From contig NZ_JAMXST010000002.1 in assembly GCF_024124905.1 (NCBI RefSeq), positions 372,001-436,000 of the forward strand: 64,000 nucleotides of DNA, in the 5' to 3' direction. The position numbers were made by a program, and so were the translations under genes. Numbering within the stretch: the first letter of the stretch is position 1; each line of letters starts with the position of its first letter. Below are positions 21,144 through 29,818 of this stretch, one piece after another. This DNA comes from Cellulosimicrobium cellulans. GTDB lineage: Bacteria; Actinomycetota; Actinomycetes; Actinomycetales; Cellulomonadaceae. Under the pieces are notes generated by a model. The model was not told the origin of the DNA. It worked only from the letters and a program-made list of their open reading frames with translations, and ran no database searches.

Positions 21144-22076
21144 TCAGACGCCCTTCGGGTGCCAGACCGTCTTGGTCTCGGTGAACGCGAGGATGCGCTG
21201 GGGGCGCGGCGCCTCGGTCCAGTCGGGCACGGCGTCGTCGCCGCGGCGGCCGACGGCGGGGCGCAGGACGCGCTTGACCGAGTCCGCGGCGGCGGCCTCG
21301 AGCTCGCCCCACGCGACGCCCTCGGCACCCACGGCGCCCGCGAGGTCGATCGCGTTGACGTCGAGGTGCGACGCGAGCGGGGGAGCGAGCTCCTGGGTGA
21401 AGCCCGTGAGGACGTTCACGACGCCGCCCGGGACGTCCGACGTCGCGAGGACCTCGGACAGCGTGACCGCCGGGATCGGGCGCTGCTCGCTCGCGACGAC
21501 GATCACGGCGTTGCCCGTGACGAGCGGCGGCACGATCGTCGAGACGAGGCCGAGCAGCGACGAGCGCTGCGGCGCGAGGACGACGACGACGCCCGTCGGC
21601 TCGGGCGACGACAGGTTGAAGTACGGCCCGGCGACCGGGTTGGCGGAGCCGGCGACCTGCGCGACCTTGTCCGTCCAGCCCGCGTACCAGACCCAGCGGT
21701 CGATCGCCTCGGAGACGGCGACCTCGGCCTGGCGCGCGGTGAGGCCCTCGCCCGCGACGACCTCCGCGACGAACTGCTCGCGGCGCCCCTCCAGCATCTC
21801 CGCGACGCGGTAGAGCACCTGACCGCGGTTGTAGGCCGTCGCCCCGGCCCACTTCGCCTGCGCGGCGCGTGCGGCCACGACGGCCTCGCGCGCGTCCTTG
21901 CGCGAGCCCTGCGCGACGTTCGCGAGGAACCGGCCCTTGGTGTCCGTCACCTCGTACGTGCGGCCCGACTCGCTGCGGGGGAACTTTCCGCCGACGTAGA
22001 GCTTGTACGTCTTGCGCACGCCCAGGCGCTCGGGCGCCGTGCGGGTCGCGGTGGGCGCCTTGCTCGTGCGGGCCAT
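21144..22076 (-). CDS. Truncated aldehyde dehydrogenase-like protein, no cysteine
   Basis: The 310-residue protein is related to the N-terminal, NAD-binding half of aldehyde dehydrogenases. It has YKLYVGGKFPRSESGRTYEV, then YAGWTDKVAQVAGSANPVAG and PLVTGNAVIVVAS. It ends with a short unrelated tail and lacks the catalytic domain. The whole translated protein contains no cysteine, so it cannot be a thiol ALDH. It follows a full-length ALDH with a one-base overlap (TGATG), which suggests co-translation and a partner or regulatory role. The clean reading frame argues against a pseudogene. Confidence 0.75.
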   Translation of the reverse strand: MARTSKAPTATRTAPERLGVRKTYKLYVGGKFPRSESGRTYEVTDTKGRFLANVAQGSRKDAREAVVAARAAQAKWAGATAYNRGQVLYRVAEMLEGRREQFVAEVVAGEGLTARQAEVAVSEAIDRWVWYAGWTDKVAQVAGSANPVAGPYFNLSSPEPTGVVVVLAPQRSSLLGLVSTIVPPLVTGNAVIVVASEQRPIPAVTLSEVLATSDVPGGVVNVLTGFTQELAPPLASHLDVNAIDLAGAVGAEGVAWGELEAAAADSVKRVLRPAVGRRGDDAVPDWTEAPRPQRILAFTETKTVWHPKGV

Positions 22077-23548
22077 CAGTAGGTGCTCCCCTCGATCAGG
22101 TAGGGCGCCAGGCCGTGCCGGCCACCCTCGCGTCCGTAGCCCGACTCCTTGTAGCCGCCGAACGGGCTGGTCGGGTCGAACCGGTTGAACGTGTTGGACC
22201 ACACGACGCCCGCACGGAGCTGGTCGGCCATCCAGAGGATGCGCGACCCCTTCTCGGTCCAGATCCCCGCGGACAGGCCGTACGGGGTGTTGTTCGCCTT
22301 GGCCACGGCCTCGGCGGGGGTGCGGAAGGTCAGGACGCTCAGCACCGGGCCGAAGATCTCCTCGCGCGCGATGCGGTGCGCGGCGGAGACGCCCGTGAAC
22401 AGGGTCGGCGCGAACCAGTACCCCGACGACGGCAGCTCGCAGTCCGGGCTCCAGCGCGTGGCGCCCTCCGCGGTGCCGGCGTCGGTGAGCTCGGTGATCC
22501 GCGCGAGCTGCTGGGGCGAGTTGATCGCACCGACGTCGGTGTTCTTGTCCATCGGGTCGCCGACGCGCAGCGTGCCGAGGCGGGCCTTGAGCCGGTCCAC
22601 GAGCTCCTCGGCGATCGACTCCTGCACGAGCAGGCGCGACCCGGCGCAGCACACCTGGCCCTGGTTGAAGAAGATGCCGTTGACGATGCCCTCGATCGCC
22701 TGGTCGATCGGCGCGTCGTCGAACACGATGTTCGCGGCCTTGCCGCCGAGCTCGAGCGTCGCGTGCTTGCGCGTGCCCGCGATCTCCTGCGCGATGCGCT
22801 TGCCGACCGGGGTCGAGCCCGTGAACGCGATCTTGTCGACGTCCGGGTGGTTGACCAGGGCCGAGCCCGTGGCACGCGCGCCGGTCACGATGTTGACGAC
22901 GCCGGCCGGCAGCTCGGCCTGGCGGAGCAGGTCCGCGAACAGGAGCGCGGTGAGCGGCGTGGTCTCCGCGGGCTTGAGGACCACCGTGTTCCCCGTCGCG
23001 AGCGCGGGGGCGATCTTCCACGCGAGCATGAGCAGCGGGAAGTTCCACGGGATCACCTGCGCGGCGACGCCGTGCGGGCGCGGGTCGGGGCCGTAACCCG
23101 CGTGCTCGAGCTTGTCGGCCCAGCCCGCGTAGTAGAAGAAGTGCGCCGCCGCCGTCGGGACGTCGACGTCGCGCGACTCGCGGATCGGCTTGCCGTTGTC
23201 GAGCGTCTCGAGCACCGCGAACTCGCGCGAACGCTCGGCGAGCAGGCGCGCGATGCGGAACAGGTACTTCGCGCGCTCGCGGCCCGGCATGGGGCCCCAC
23301 ACCTTCTCCTGCGCGCGGCGCGCGGCGCGGACGGCGCGGTCGACGTCCTCCTCGGTCGCCTCCGCGACCTCGGCGAGGACCTCCTCCGTGGCGGGGTTGA
23401 CGGTCTTGAACGAGCCGGAGTCCGACGCCGGCGTGAACTCGCCGTCGATGAAGAGGCCGTACGACGACGCGATGTCGACGACGGCGCGCGACTCGGGGGC
23501 CGGCGCGTACTCGAACGGCGAGCCGGCCGTGCTAGCTGTGGTGGTCAT
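22076..23548 (-). CDS. NAD(P)-dependent aldehyde dehydrogenase
   Basis: The 490-residue enzyme has the full ALDH fold: IPWNFPLLMLAWKIAPALA, the cofactor motif FTGSTPVGK, Glu266 in LELGGKAANIVFDD, and the catalytic cysteine pair at 300-301 in NQGQVCCAGSR. It lies 18 bases behind deoC. The deoC product acetaldehyde is the likely substrate, giving acetate, though a longer aldehyde is possible. The order deoC, ALDH, short ALDH-like gene looks like a dedicated disposal unit for deoxyribose. Confidence 0.9.
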   Translation of the reverse strand: MTTTASTAGSPFEYAPAPESRAVVDIASSYGLFIDGEFTPASDSGSFKTVNPATEEVLAEVAEATEEDVDRAVRAARRAQEKVWGPMPGRERAKYLFRIARLLAERSREFAVLETLDNGKPIRESRDVDVPTAAAHFFYYAGWADKLEHAGYGPDPRPHGVAAQVIPWNFPLLMLAWKIAPALATGNTVVLKPAETTPLTALLFADLLRQAELPAGVVNIVTGARATGSALVNHPDVDKIAFTGSTPVGKRIAQEIAGTRKHATLELGGKAANIVFDDAPIDQAIEGIVNGIFFNQGQVCCAGSRLLVQESIAEELVDRLKARLGTLRVGDPMDKNTDVGAINSPQQLARITELTDAGTAEGATRWSPDCELPSSGYWFAPTLFTGVSAAHRIAREEIFGPVLSVLTFRTPAEAVAKANNTPYGLSAGIWTEKGSRILWMADQLRAGVVWSNTFNRFDPTSPFGGYKESGYGREGGRHGLAPYLIEGSTY

Positions 23549-23566
23549 GGTGTCCTTCAGTCCGGC

Positions 23567-24628
23567 TCAGTCGACGGTCACGTAGTCGGGGCCCCAGTAG
23601 GTGCCGGTGGCGAGCTTGTTGCGCTGCATGAGCACGTCGTTGAGCAGCGACGACGCCCCGAACCGGAACCAGTCGGGGTCGAGCCAGTCGCCGCCCGCGG
23701 TCTCGTTGACCGCGACGAGGTACTTGATGGCGTCCTTCGACGTGCGGATGCCGCCCGCGGGCTTGACCCCGATCGGGACGCCGGTGAGGGCACGGAAGTC
23801 GCGCACGGCCTCGAGCATGACGATCGTCACCGGCAGCGTCGCGGCGGGGGAGACCTTGCCGGTGCTCGTCTTGATGAAGTCGGCGCCCGCGAGCATCGCG
23901 AGCCACGACGCGCGGCGCACGTTGTCGTACGTGGCGAGCTCGCCCGTCTCGAGGATGACCTTGAGGTGCGCGTGGTGGCCGTTCGCCCGGCACTCCTCGC
24001 GCACGGCGACGATGTCCTCGTAGACCTGGGCGTAGCGTCCCGAGAGGAAGGCGCCGCGGTCGATGACCATGTCGATCTCGTCCGCGCCGGCCTCGACGGC
24101 GTCGCGCGTGTCCGCGAGGCGCACCGCGCGGCTCGCGCGGCCCGACGGGAACGCGGTCGAGACGGCGGCGACCTTGACGCCGGTCCCGGCGAGGGCCTCC
24201 ACGGCGACGGGGACGAGGTCGTTGTACACGCACACGGCGGCCGCCGACGGGCACGTCGGGTCGGCGGGCTCGGGGCGCACGGCCTTCGCGGCGAGCGCCC
24301 GTACCTTGCCGGGCGTGTCCGCGCCCTCGAGCGTCGTGAGGTCGACCATGCGGATGATCGTGTCGAGCGCCCAGGCCTTGGACGTCGTCTTGATCGACCG
24401 GGTGCCCAGGGCGGCCGCGCGGCCGTCGGCGCCGACCTTGTCGACGCCCGGCAGCCCGTGCAGGTAGCGGCGCCAGGCGGTGTCGTCGAGGAGGGCGGAA
24501 CCCGTCACGGAGCGCGCGAGATCGGCGATCTCGGCAGCGGACCGGTCGGCCGAACCCGGGGTCGCCGGGGCCGCTCCGGTACCCGCCCGGCCCGTCTGCG
24601 CGACCGACGTCGGTGTCGTTGTGCTCAT
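23567..24628 (-). CDS. deoC: Deoxyribose-phosphate aldolase
   Basis: The 353-residue class I aldolase splits deoxyribose-5-phosphate into acetaldehyde and glyceraldehyde-3-phosphate. The Schiff-base lysine is Lys253 in GADFIKTSTGK and the second active-site lysine is Lys289 in PIGVKPAGGIRT. VCVYNDLVP and EIDMVIDRGAFLSG complete the barrel. It is the longer form, with about 80 extra N-terminal residues compared with the short E. coli-like or Bacillus enzymes. It is the first gene of the minus-strand deoC-ALDH unit, with a likely leaderless promoter. Confidence 0.94.
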   Translation of the reverse strand: MSTTTPTSVAQTGRAGTGAAPATPGSADRSAAEIADLARSVTGSALLDDTAWRRYLHGLPGVDKVGADGRAAALGTRSIKTTSKAWALDTIIRMVDLTTLEGADTPGKVRALAAKAVRPEPADPTCPSAAAVCVYNDLVPVAVEALAGTGVKVAAVSTAFPSGRASRAVRLADTRDAVEAGADEIDMVIDRGAFLSGRYAQVYEDIVAVREECRANGHHAHLKVILETGELATYDNVRRASWLAMLAGADFIKTSTGKVSPAATLPVTIVMLEAVRDFRALTGVPIGVKPAGGIRTSKDAIKYLVAVNETAGGDWLDPDWFRFGASSLLNDVLMQRNKLATGTYWGPDYVTVD

Positions 24629-24634
24629 CGCCCC

Positions 24635-24640
24635 AGGTTA
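24635..24640 (-). promoter_or_regulatory. Putative -10 (TAACCT) for leaderless deoC
   Basis: On the minus strand TAACCT is followed by six bases and the deoC ATG at 24628. Confidence 0.45.
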
Positions 24641-24697
24641 CCCGCCGGTACGCCTCGGTGAGCCGACCGGGCGGAGGCTCCGGTGCCGGCCCCGGAG

Positions 24698-25375
24698 TCA
24701 GGCGACGGGTTCGGCGCTGTCGAGGAACCACCAGTGCTTGTCGCTGCGCTCGCACTCCGCGACCATCGCGCGCTCGATCACCTTGCCTCGGGACCCGTCA
24801 GCGTGAACGAGCCACTGCAGGGGCTTGTTGTAGAAGCGAAGGCCGCCTCGGCAGGTCGGGCACTCCCCGGTGAACCGCGCGAGCCCGAGCCGATGGTTCC
24901 ATCCCGTCAGAGCGGGAAGGAAAGATGGCCCGACGTGCTGAGTCTCGTGTTTCGCGACCCGTCGTAGCGCGAGGGCGACGATCGCACCGGCGGTGCACAC
25001 GACGAACACTGCTAGTGCCCACGGTTCGGTCGAGGGAGCCAGGCGACCAGCGTTCAGCGACCGGATCAGCGGCGCGAACACCGATGCCCCGCCGGCGAGC
25101 GAGACGATCCCGAGCACGAGGCTGGCCCAGCCCAGAACCGACTGGGTGAGCGGGCTCGCCCAGTGCCACTTGACGGTGTACCTCGCCGACGGCTCGTCAG
25201 GAACTGACGGGGCAACGGTGATGTCGCCGCCCGCCTGATAGATCGAACCGGTGACCCGGGCCTCGTGGACGCTGTTCGCCGTCCCGGCCGGCCCTGTGAC
25301 GAGCGGGGTACCGCAGCTGTTGCAGAACCGCGCCTGCTCGTCCTGCGCCTGTCCGCACGATCGGCATGTCATCAT
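24698..25375 (-). CDS. Zinc-ribbon membrane protein, possibly acquired
   Basis: The 225-residue protein begins with a zinc ribbon (CRSCG...CNSCG, residues 4-22). A short beta-type stretch RVTGSIYQAGGDITV (about 41-55) follows, then two membrane helices (about 80-105 and 120-140). A second cysteine pair CPTC sits near 175 in a C-terminal soluble domain. The family is not recognised. The G-S-I-Y-Q-A-G motif recalls short linkers seen in actinobacterial predicted signalling or conflict proteins; that is inference. The DNA is visibly less GC-rich and less codon-biased than its neighbours, suggesting recent arrival. Confidence 0.6.
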   Translation of the reverse strand: MMTCRSCGQAQDEQARFCNSCGTPLVTGPAGTANSVHEARVTGSIYQAGGDITVAPSVPDEPSARYTVKWHWASPLTQSVLGWASLVLGIVSLAGGASVFAPLIRSLNAGRLAPSTEPWALAVFVVCTAGAIVALALRRVAKHETQHVGPSFLPALTGWNHRLGLARFTGECPTCRGGLRFYNKPLQWLVHADGSRGKVIERAMVAECERSDKHWWFLDSAEPVA

Positions 25376-25515
25376 CTCGTCCCCCTACGACGGCATCGTG
25401 AACTCGCAGAGGATTCTGTCGTGCGGCACTGACATCGCCTCGACGGCAAGGCTCTGCCCCGCCATCGTGGCCGGTCGCACGCTGGAGCGGGCGAACGCTC
25501 GTGGGCAGGACCTCT

Positions 25516-27360
25516 CTAGATACCCAGCGCCTTCTGCATGTCGGCCTTGACGCGGTCGAGGCGGTCGCGCGCGGCGGCGCGAGCCGCCGTGAGGTCGGCG
25601 TGCGACGCGTCGGGGGCGACGGGCAGCACGACCTCGAGGTAGCACTTCACCTTGGGCTCGGTGCCGCTCGGGCGGACGATGACGCGCGTGCCGTCGGCGG
25701 TGAGGATCCGCACGCCGTCGGTGGGCGGCAGGCCGTCGAGGCCGGCGGACAGGTCGGCGACGTCCGAGACGCCCGCACCCGCGAGCGTGCGCGGGGGAGC
25801 GGCGCGCAGGTGCGTCATCGTCTCGCCGATGCGGTCGAGGTCGGTGAACCGCGCGGAGAGCTGGTCGCTCACGTGGAGGCCGTGCCGGCGCGCCAGGTCG
25901 TCGAGCGCGTCGACGAGCGAGCGGCCCTCCGCCTTGAGGCGGTTGGCGAGCTGCGCGACGAGCAGCGCGGCGCTGATCCCGTCCTTGTCCCGGACGTGCG
26001 CGGGGTCGACGCAGTAGCCGAGCGCCTCCTCGTACCCGAAGACGAGCCCGTCGACGCGCGAGATCCACTTGAAGCCGGTGAGCGTCGTCGCGAAGCCGAG
26101 GCCGTGCGCGGCCGCGATCTTCCCGAGCAGTCGCGAGGACACGACCGAGCACGCGAGCACCCCGCCGGCGGCGCCGGACGCCGCGACGCGCCTCGCGACG
26201 TCGTCGCCGAGCAGCGCGCCGACCTCGTCGCCGTGCAGCGTGCGCCACCCGTTGGAGCGGGCGGTCTCCGCGCCCTGGTACGTCCCGACGCGCGGGTCGA
26301 ACACCGCGACCGCGCAGCGGTCGGCGTCGGGGTCGTTGGCGAGCACGACGTCGGCCGCGGAGTCCTGCGCGACGGCGAGCGCGAGGTCCATCGCGCCCGG
26401 CTCCTCGGGGTTGGGGAACGCGACGGACGGGAAGTCGGGGTTCGGGTCGAGCTGCTCCTCGACCGGGACCACGGTCGTGAAGCCCGCGTCGCGCAGCACG
26501 TGCGCGACCGTCTCGCCGCCCACGCCGTGCAGCGCGGTGGTGACGACCTTGAGCCGGCGAGGGGCGCCGTCCGACAGCGCGAGGACCGCGCGGACGTAGG
26601 CGCCGACGACCTCCTGGTCCAGGACGGTCCAGCCCCCGCTCGCGCGCGGGACCGACCGTGCCGGGCTGACGGCCGCGATCGCGGCGGCGATGCGCGCGTC
26701 GTAGGGAGGGACGATCTGGGCGCCCTGGCCCGAGTCCGTGACGACCCGTCCGCCGAGGTAGACCTTGTACCCGTTGTCGGCCGGCGGGTTGTGGCTCGCG
26801 GTGACCATGACGCCCGCGTCCGCGCCGAGGTGGCGCACGGCGAACGCGAGGACCGGCGTCGGGAGCGCCGAGGGCAGGACGAGGACGTCCAGGCCCGCCG
26901 CGGTGAGCACGGCCGCGCTGTCGACGGCGAACGTGCGCGAGCGGTGCCGGGCGTCGAACCCGACGACGACGCGCGGGCGGGCCGCGCCACCAGCGCCCGC
27001 GGGGCCGAGCGCGTCGAGCAGGTAGGCCCCGAGCCCCGCCGCCGCGCGGATCACGACGGCGCGGTTCATGCGGTGCGGGCCGGCGGCCATGCGCCCGCGC
27101 AGCCCGGCGGTCCCGAACTCCAGCGGGCCGGAGAACCGGTCCTGCAGCTCGGTGAGGGCCGCGACGCGCACGTCGTGCTGGCGCGGGTCGGGCGAGTCGG
27201 CCAGGTCGAGGAGGTGCCGGAGCTCGTCCTGGTCGCCTGCGTCGACGTCGTCGTCGATCCACGCGGCGACGCGCTCGAGGAACGCGCCGCGGTCGGTCCC
27301 CGGGTCGAACGTCGGGTCGTCGGCAGGGTCGGTCCGGTACCCGGCGGTGCGGTCCGTCAT
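25516..27360 (-). CDS. Phosphopentomutase/phosphoglucomutase-type phosphohexomutase
   Basis: The 614-residue alpha-D-phosphohexomutase superfamily enzyme has the active serine in VMVTASHNPPADNGYKVY, the Mg loop NDPDADRCAV, the sugar loop GYEEALGYC and the phosphate loop RPSGTEPKVK. GTAGLRGRMAAGPHRMN marks the long PgcA/Pgm2 type that acts on glucose-1-phosphate or ribose-1-phosphate. It sits one base behind punA, so a phosphopentomutase role that moves ribose-1-phosphate to ribose-5-phosphate is attractive. Glucose-1-phosphate mutase activity is equally possible from sequence. Confidence 0.9.
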   Translation of the reverse strand: MTDRTAGYRTDPADDPTFDPGTDRGAFLERVAAWIDDDVDAGDQDELRHLLDLADSPDPRQHDVRVAALTELQDRFSGPLEFGTAGLRGRMAAGPHRMNRAVVIRAAAGLGAYLLDALGPAGAGGAARPRVVVGFDARHRSRTFAVDSAAVLTAAGLDVLVLPSALPTPVLAFAVRHLGADAGVMVTASHNPPADNGYKVYLGGRVVTDSGQGAQIVPPYDARIAAAIAAVSPARSVPRASGGWTVLDQEVVGAYVRAVLALSDGAPRRLKVVTTALHGVGGETVAHVLRDAGFTTVVPVEEQLDPNPDFPSVAFPNPEEPGAMDLALAVAQDSAADVVLANDPDADRCAVAVFDPRVGTYQGAETARSNGWRTLHGDEVGALLGDDVARRVAASGAAGGVLACSVVSSRLLGKIAAAHGLGFATTLTGFKWISRVDGLVFGYEEALGYCVDPAHVRDKDGISAALLVAQLANRLKAEGRSLVDALDDLARRHGLHVSDQLSARFTDLDRIGETMTHLRAAPPRTLAGAGVSDVADLSAGLDGLPPTDGVRILTADGTRVIVRPSGTEPKVKCYLEVVLPVAPDASHADLTAARAAARDRLDRVKADMQKALGI

Positions 27361-27361
27361 G

Positions 27362-28213
27362 TCACACCAGCTTCGCGATGTCGGCCAGAAGTGCGCTGAT
27401 CCGGGGCCCCGCGGCCTGGCCGGCCTCGATGACCTCGGCGTGGGAGAGCGGCGTCGGGCTGATCCCGGCGGCGAGGTTCGTCACGAGCGAGACGCCGAGC
27501 ACCTCCAGGCCGCAGTGGCGGGCGGCGATGGCCTCGAGCGTCGTGGACATGCCGACCAGGTCGGCGCCGAGGATCCCCGCCATCCGCACCTCGGCGGGAG
27601 TCTCGTAGTGCGGCCCGGGGAACTGCGCGTACACGCCCTCCGGGAGGGTCGGGTCGACGCGGTGCGCGAGCTCGCGCAGGCGCGGCGAGTAGACGTCGGT
27701 GAGGTCCACGAACGTCGGGCCCTCCAGCGGGCTGCGGGCCGTGAGGTTGATGTGGTCGGAGAGCAGCACCGGCGTGCCCGCTCCCCAGTCCTGGTTCAGT
27801 CCGCCGCACCCGTTCGTGAGGATGAGCGTCTCCGCGCCCGTCGCGGCGGCCGTGCGCACGCCGTGCACGACGGCGCGCACGCCCTTGCCCTCGTACAGGT
27901 GCGTGCGCGAGCCGAGCACGAGCGCGTGCCGGACGGAGCCGTCCGCCCGCTCGACCCGGATCGACCGCGTCACCGAGAGGTGGCCCGCGACGGCAGGGGC
28001 GGAGAAGCCCGGGATCTCGTGCGTGGGGACCTCCGCGACGACGTCGCCCAGGAGCTCCGCGGCCCCGCCCCACCCCGAGCCCAGCACGAGCGCCATGTCG
28101 TGGCCCTCGACCCCCGTGGCCTCGGCGATGTGGTCGGCGGCGGCCCGCGCCACGAGGAACGGGTCGGTGGCGGGGTCGTCGAGCGGGGGTGTGCTCGCAG
28201 GCGTCGTCGTCAT
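27362..28213 (-). CDS. punA: Purine-nucleoside phosphorylase
   Basis: The 283-residue trimeric-type PNP splits inosine and guanosine with phosphate. Visible motifs are MALVLGSGWGGAAELLGD, GRTHLYEGK-like SRTHLYEGKG, TNGCGGLNQDWGAG, and FPGPHYETPAE with the purine-site residues near VGMSTTLEAIAARH. The ATG at 28213 is preferred to an upstream in-frame ATG at 28300 because a -10-like TAGCCT lies seven bases before it and the conserved core begins soon after. It forms a two-gene unit with the phosphohexomutase. Confidence 0.93.
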   Translation of the reverse strand: MTTTPASTPPLDDPATDPFLVARAAADHIAEATGVEGHDMALVLGSGWGGAAELLGDVVAEVPTHEIPGFSAPAVAGHLSVTRSIRVERADGSVRHALVLGSRTHLYEGKGVRAVVHGVRTAAATGAETLILTNGCGGLNQDWGAGTPVLLSDHINLTARSPLEGPTFVDLTDVYSPRLRELAHRVDPTLPEGVYAQFPGPHYETPAEVRMAGILGADLVGMSTTLEAIAARHCGLEVLGVSLVTNLAAGISPTPLSHAEVIEAGQAAGPRISALLADIAKLV

Positions 28214-28220
28214 GGACGCA

Positions 28221-28226
28221 AGGCTA
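28221..28226 (-). promoter_or_regulatory. Putative -10 (TAGCCT) for leaderless punA
   Basis: On the minus strand TAGCCT is followed by seven bases and the ATG at 28213. Confidence 0.45.
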
Positions 28227-28328
28227 GTCCGTCCCCGGGCGCCCGACCCGACGAGCGGCGACGCCGCCGCACGGCCCTGACCGGCGCCGTCGTCTCGCAT
28301 GCTGACACCGCGGGACGCGACGGCCTGA

Positions 28329-28334
28329 CAGAAT
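28329..28334 (+). promoter_or_regulatory. Putative -10 (CAGAAT) for the quinone dehydrogenase gene
   Basis: CAGAAT overlaps the ATG at 28333 and lies seven bases before the in-frame GTG at 28342. The identical hexamer is seen before trpS. This favours the GTG as the real start. Confidence 0.4.
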
Positions 28335-28341
28335 GTCCGGC

Positions 28342-29784
28342 GTGACGCACGCGAGCATCGACCATCAGGCCACCCGCATCGTCGTCCTCGGAGGCGGGCC
28401 CGGCGGCTACGAGGCCGCTCTCGTCGCCCGCCGGCTCGGCGCCGACGTGACCGTCGTCGAACGCCAGGGCCTGGGCGGCGCGGCCGTGCTCACGGACGTC
28501 GTCCCCTCCAAGACCCTCATCGCGACCGCCGACTGGATGACCATCGCGGAGCGCGCCGCCGAGCTCGGGATCCGCCTGCCCGTCGACACCGCCAAGGCCC
28601 AGCACCCCGCCATGCGCCGGCACATCGTCGACCTCGAGGCCGTGAACACGCGCGTCATGGCGCTCGCGGCGGCGCAGTCCGCGGACATCCACGCGCGCCT
28701 CGAGCGCGAGGGCGTGCGCGTCGTCATCGGCGAGGGTCGCCTCGACGGCCCCGAGCGCGTCGTCGTCGACGCGCCCGACGGCGCCGACGGCCCCCTCGAG
28801 CTCGACGCCGACGTGATCCTCCTCGCGGTCGGTGCGACGCCACGCGTCCTGCCGACGGCGCAGCCCGACGGCGAGCGCATCCTCACCTGGACCCAGCTCT
28901 ACAACCTGTCCGAGCTGCCGGAGCGGCTCATCGTCGTCGGGTCCGGCGTCACCGGCGCCGAGTTCGCGGGCGCCTACAACGCGCTGGGCTCGGACGTCGT
29001 GCTCGTGTCGAGCCGCGACCGCGTGCTCCCGGGCGAGGACGCCGACGCGGCCGAGCTGCTCGAGGGCGTGTTCCGCTCGCGCGGCATGACCGTCATGTCG
29101 CGGTCGCGCGCCGAGTCGGCCGAGCGGACCGAGGACGGCGTGCGCGTGACCCTCGCCGACGGTCGCGTCGTCGAGGGCTCGCACGTCCTCATCGCCGTCG
29201 GCGCCGTCCCCTCGACGAGCGGCCTCGGCCTCGAGGAGGCCGGGGTCCGGCTCACCCCGAGCGGGCACGTCGAGGTCGACAAGGTGTCGCGCACGTCGGT
29301 GCGCGGGATCTACGCGGCGGGCGACTGCACCGGCGTGCTTCCCCTCGCGTCCGTCGCGGCGATGCAGGGCCGCGTCGCCATGTCGCACGCGCTCGGCGAC
29401 GCCGTCGTGCCGATCAAGCTGCGCACCGTCGCGGCGAACATCTTCACCGCGCCCGAGATCGCGACCGTCGGGTACAGCGAGGAGCAGCTCAAGGCGCAGA
29501 GCAGCAAGTACGTCACGACGGTCCTGCCGCTCGCGCGCAACCCGCGCGCCAAGATGCTCGGCATGCGCGACGGCTTCGTCAAGCTCTTCGCGCACCCCGA
29601 GGCGGGGGTCGTCCTCGGCGGCGTCGTCGTCGCGCCGCGCGCGAGCGAGCTCGTGTTCCCCATCACGCTCGCGGTCTCGCACCGGCTCACGGTCGACGAC
29701 GTCGCGTCGGCCTTCACGGTCTACCCGTCGCTCAGCGGCTCCATCGCCGAGGTGGCGCGCATGCTGCACCACCGGGAGGACTGA
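28342..29784 (+). CDS. lpdA: NAD(P)H-quinone dehydrogenase, LpdA type
   Basis: The 480-residue flavoprotein has the pyridine-nucleotide-disulfide oxidoreductase fold: FAD motif IVVLGGGPGGYEAALVARR, NAD motif IVVGSGVTGAEFAGAYNALG and GIYAAGDCTG. The redox-active CxxxxC is absent; the segment reads LGGAAVLTDVVPSKTL. This is the hallmark of actinobacterial LpdA-type quinone reductases rather than lipoamide dehydrogenase. It should reduce quinones with NAD(P)H. The start is placed at GTG 28342 because the ATG three codons earlier lies in the putative -10; both are possible. Confidence 0.88.
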   Translation: MTHASIDHQATRIVVLGGGPGGYEAALVARRLGADVTVVERQGLGGAAVLTDVVPSKTLIATADWMTIAERAAELGIRLPVDTAKAQHPAMRRHIVDLEAVNTRVMALAAAQSADIHARLEREGVRVVIGEGRLDGPERVVVDAPDGADGPLELDADVILLAVGATPRVLPTAQPDGERILTWTQLYNLSELPERLIVVGSGVTGAEFAGAYNALGSDVVLVSSRDRVLPGEDADAAELLEGVFRSRGMTVMSRSRAESAERTEDGVRVTLADGRVVEGSHVLIAVGAVPSTSGLGLEEAGVRLTPSGHVEVDKVSRTSVRGIYAAGDCTGVLPLASVAAMQGRVAMSHALGDAVVPIKLRTVAANIFTAPEIATVGYSEEQLKAQSSKYVTTVLPLARNPRAKMLGMRDGFVKLFAHPEAGVVLGGVVVAPRASELVFPITLAVSHRLTVDDVASAFTVYPSLSGSIAEVARMLHHRED

Positions 29785-29818
29785 GCACCCGTCCACGCGG
29801 GCCGGCGGGCGCGGCGCC

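Noticed and set aside
29785-29818. Terminator between lpdA and the kinase-like gene
   Set aside because: The 34-base convergent gap is GC-rich, but no convincing stem could be drawn.
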